A DNA stretch of 16,705 nt. Origin: Deltaproteobacteria bacterium (GTDB taxonomy: Bacteria > Desulfobacterota > Binatia > Binatales > Binataceae). Made by a program: the position numbers and the translations under genes. Where the stretch lies: positions 1 through 16,705 of the forward strand of contig JAJZAG010000043.1 in NCBI GenBank assembly GCA_021799555.1. The letters run 5' to 3'. Positions 14,658-16,705 of the stretch are shown here, one piece after another (the stretch's first letter is position 1; every line of letters begins with the position of its first letter). The notes under the pieces are model-generated. The model made no database searches. It was not told the origin of the DNA and saw nothing but the letters and a program-made list of their open reading frames with translations.

Positions 14658-16155
14658 TCGCACGCTCCCTCGTCGGTTGGTTGCCGTCTTGGAGCGCCGG
14701 CGCTGGACCGGCCAGCGACTCGATCACTTCGGCGACGACCGAGTCGATGCTGTCCGCAGGACATCGTTTCAGGTTGATTGCTCCAAGATTCCGCGCGGCA
14801 GCTTCGGTGGCAGGGCCTATCGCAATCATCGGGAATGCCGCCAGTGACTTTCCGTCTTCGCCCTCCAGCAGCAGGCGCGCGGCGCTTGAGCTCGGCAACA
14901 CGATCAACTCGGGAGGTGTCCCTAGTTGCGGGGCATACTCGTACAACGGCCGATAAGCCGGCACCTCTTCCACCGACGCGCCGGCCGCTTCGAATTCGGC
15001 TTTCAGCGCCGGTCGTCCCTGCGTCGAGACGACCAGCAGCAGGCGCTTGCCCGCGAATGTTGGCGCGGCTTTGGCGATCGCTTCCCGGCACGCGCCGTCG
15101 AGCTGGAGAAAGTAGGGGATTCCGTTTTTTTCAAGAGCGTCGGCCGCGCCGCGCCCAACAGCGATTGCCGGAATTTCGATCGCGGATGACGCGGGAGAAT
15201 CGATCGAGCGAAGCGACCTCAACGCCGCCTCGGCGCCGACCGAACACGCGAACACGATCGCATCATAGCGATCCTTCCGCCGAAGAGAGCGCGCCAGCGT
15301 ACAGGAGCTGGCCGTATCCTCAAACGAAACCTTCGGCCTTTCGAGAACCAGGGCGCCCATCGCGCGCAGCCGCGCGGCGATTCGCGAAGGGCCGGGCCGC
15401 GCTCGCGCGACCATCACGCATCGCCCATGCAACGGCGCCTTTTCGAACCATCCGATTCGCTCGCGCAAGCGCGCCACTTCGCCGACGATCACCAGGGCCG
15501 GATCGAAGCGCTGGACGGCTTCGATCCGATCCGCCAACTGCGCGAGCGTATCGATAATCACAAGCTGCCTGGGAGTCGTGGCGGCAGCAATATATGCGGC
15601 CGGAGTCGAAGGCTTGTAGCCCTCGCTGAGCAGTCGCTCGATGTTCTCCTTGAGTCGATGGGCCGCCATGTATAGAACCACCGTCTCGTGCGCGTGGCCG
15701 CCGGTCTCAGCGCGATGGCCGGTGGTTAGCGTGACGCGCGATGCATGACGACGATCCGTCAGCGGTATACCGGCATAGGCGGCCGCGCCCAGAGCGGCGG
15801 AGACACCCGGAACGATCTCAAAGGGAATCCCTGCTTCGGCCAGATCTTCGGCCTCCTCCGCGCCACGGCCGAAGATCAGCGGATCGCCGCATTTCAACCG
15901 CACCACCACGCGTCCCGCCCGCGCCCGTTCGAACACCAACGGGTGCAGACGATAATCCGTGGTTCCTTGTCCGTGCCGCCGACCGACGGCGAGCAATTCC
16001 GCATCGGGCGGTACGAGCGAAAGTATTTCCGGTGACACCAACTCGTCGTGGGCGACAACCTGCGCCGACCGGATCAATTCCAGCGCGCGGACAGTGAGCA
16101 ACTTCGGATCGCCCGGGCCCGCGCCGACCAAATATACTATGCCCTGCTCGGACAT
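14644..16155 (-). CDS. cobA-hemD: Fused uroporphyrinogen-III C-methyltransferase / uroporphyrinogen-III synthase (CobA-HemD)
   Basis: 503-residue fusion. Residues 1-240 are SUMT (CobA): VYLVGAGPGDPKLLTVRALE (7-26), VVVRLKCGDPLIFGRG (83-98), FEIVPGVSAALGAAAYAGIPLTDR and TLTTGH. It methylates uroporphyrinogen III at C2 and C7 with SAM to precorrin-2. Residues from about 245 are HemD: the start GRCVMVARARPGPSRIAARLRAMGA and weakly conserved later strands fit uroporphyrinogen-III synthase, which closes hydroxymethylbilane. The order SUMT then HemD is known in many bacteria, so this is a genuine fusion and not a frameshift. One protein thus makes the branch-point tetrapyrrole and commits it to corrin or siroheme. 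It starts 6 bases after the cobM stop. Confidence 0.95.
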   Translation of the reverse strand: MSEQGIVYLVGAGPGDPKLLTVRALELIRSAQVVAHDELVSPEILSLVPPDAELLAVGRRHGQGTTDYRLHPLVFERARAGRVVVRLKCGDPLIFGRGAEEAEDLAEAGIPFEIVPGVSAALGAAAYAGIPLTDRRHASRVTLTTGHRAETGGHAHETVVLYMAAHRLKENIERLLSEGYKPSTPAAYIAAATTPRQLVIIDTLAQLADRIEAVQRFDPALVIVGEVARLRERIGWFEKAPLHGRCVMVARARPGPSRIAARLRAMGALVLERPKVSFEDTASSCTLARSLRRKDRYDAIVFACSVGAEAALRSLRSIDSPASSAIEIPAIAVGRGAADALEKNGIPYFLQLDGACREAIAKAAPTFAGKRLLLVVSTQGRPALKAEFEAAGASVEEVPAYRPLYEYAPQLGTPPELIVLPSSSAARLLLEGEDGKSLAAFPMIAIGPATEAAARNLGAINLKRCPADSIDSVVAEVIESLAGPAPALQDGNQPTRERANGNK

Positions 16156-16161
16156 CGACGC

Positions 16162-16705
16162 TTACGCCCCTGCCGCCTTGACCTTCGCGTTGCGAAAACG
16201 GTGGCTGAAGTCTGGCGCGTACAAACGCGAATCGGCGAAATCATTCGAGGTAAGCGTCCGGCCCACGATAATCATCGACTGGCTCTTGATCCCCGCTTCA
16301 CGCACCCGGCCCAGGATGTCGCCCAGCGTTCCGACGACGATCTTCTGGTCCGGGCAGGTGGCCTTATGGACCACCGCGATCGGGCAGTCGGCGCCGTATT
16401 CGGGCGTCAGCGATTCGCAGACCTCGCGCAGCAGCGTGATGCTGAGGAAGAGCGCGAGCGTCGCGCGATGACGCGCAAGCTCCTGGAGCTTCTCTCCATC
16501 CGGCATCGGGGTTCGCCCCTCGGCGCGCGTCAAAATCACGGTCTGGCTGAGTTCGGGCAGAGTAAGTTCCCGGCGCAGCACCGCGGCCGCCGCGGAGAAA
16601 GAGGAAACGCCGGGGACAATTTCGTATTCGATCCCCAAGCCGTCCAACCGCCGCATCTGCTCGGCGGTCGAGCCGAATATCAGCGGATCGCCGGTATGCA
16701 CCCTG
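16162..16705 (-). CDS. cobM: Precorrin-4 C11-methyltransferase (CobM/CbiF), 5' end outside window
   Basis: The C-terminal ~181 residues of a corrin methyltransferase run off the right edge. They begin RVHTGDPLIFGSTAEQM, then YEIVPGVSSFSAAAAVL, ELTLPELSQTVILTRAEGRTPMP, HRATLALFLS, a VVHKATCPDQKIVVGTLGDI segment and a final SRLYAPDFSHRFR. These blocks are specific to CobM/CbiF within the SUMT superfamily. The enzyme adds a methyl group at C11 of precorrin-4 (or cobalt-precorrin-4) using SAM. The GTG inside the first codons is internal, since the frame stays open to the edge. It is the first visible gene of the minus-strand operon; more cob/cbi genes are expected beyond the window. Confidence 0.93.
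   Translation of the reverse strand, partial: RVHTGDPLIFGSTAEQMRRLDGLGIEYEIVPGVSSFSAAAAVLRRELTLPELSQTVILTRAEGRTPMPDGEKLQELARHRATLALFLSITLLREVCESLTPEYGADCPIAVVHKATCPDQKIVVGTLGDILGRVREAGIKSQSMIIVGRTLTSNDFADSRLYAPDFSHRFRNAKVKAAGA

Noticed and set aside
14644..16155. CobA-HemD read as two genes joined by a sequencing error
   Set aside because: The frame is continuous and this fusion order is well known in bacteria; no sign of a frameshift.

Overview
This window is GC-rich (by eye about 60%) and densely coded. It encodes aerobic catabolic enzymes plus part of a cobalamin (B12) biosynthesis operon. There is no rRNA, insertion sequence, CRISPR array or phage gene. BluB needs O2 and the LLM-type flavin monooxygenase also uses O2, so the host is probably aerobic or facultative. 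The gene mix resembles uncultured soil or sediment lineages such as Binatota/Desulfobacterota-like or Acidobacteria-like genomes. That placement is inference; no marker gene fixes the taxonomy.

Layout. (1) 1-1949, plus strand: a 5'-truncated large subunit of the methylmalonyl-CoA mutase family and its separate B12-binding subunit. The catalytic residues of known mutases are replaced. (2) 2007-3065, minus: an LLM flavin monooxygenase. (3) 3066-3926: a largely non-coding gap with a tRNA-like remnant, three evenly spaced inverted repeats, a candidate promoter and two mutually antisense ORFs of doubtful reality. (4) 3927-4718, plus: an SDR dehydrogenase, convergent with a minus-strand acetoacetate decarboxylase-like gene (4761-5501). 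Upstream of the latter on the minus strand lie an epoxide hydrolase-like alpha/beta hydrolase (5629-6594) and an amidase (6739-8178). (5) 8365-12228, plus: a likely operon of an isocitrate lyase/PEP mutase family lyase, LeuC-like and LeuD-like hydro-lyase subunits, and a Gfo/Idh/MocA oxidoreductase. It diverges from the amidase. (6) 12520-16705, minus: a tightly packed cobalamin operon, cobM (partial) - cobA-hemD fusion - bluB - cobB/cbiA.

How the genes may work together. The cobalamin operon would supply corrinoid for the mutase at the left end. The lyase plus LeuCD-like pair matches the known logic of 2,3-dimethylmalate dehydratase and lyase, where a substituted malate is formed and split to pyruvate and a short acid such as propionate. 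Propionyl-CoA metabolism classically ends in a B12 mutase. The monooxygenase, SDR, decarboxylase-like enzyme, epoxide hydrolase and amidase look like feeder enzymes for unknown organic substrates.

The most interesting item is the two-subunit acyl-CoA mutase. The equivalents of Tyr89, Arg207 and His244 of the Propionibacterium enzyme are Leu, Cys and Phe, and the lysine next to the cobalamin-ligand histidine motif is Ile. It is therefore unlikely to be an ordinary methylmalonyl-, isobutyryl- or 2-hydroxyisobutyryl-CoA mutase.
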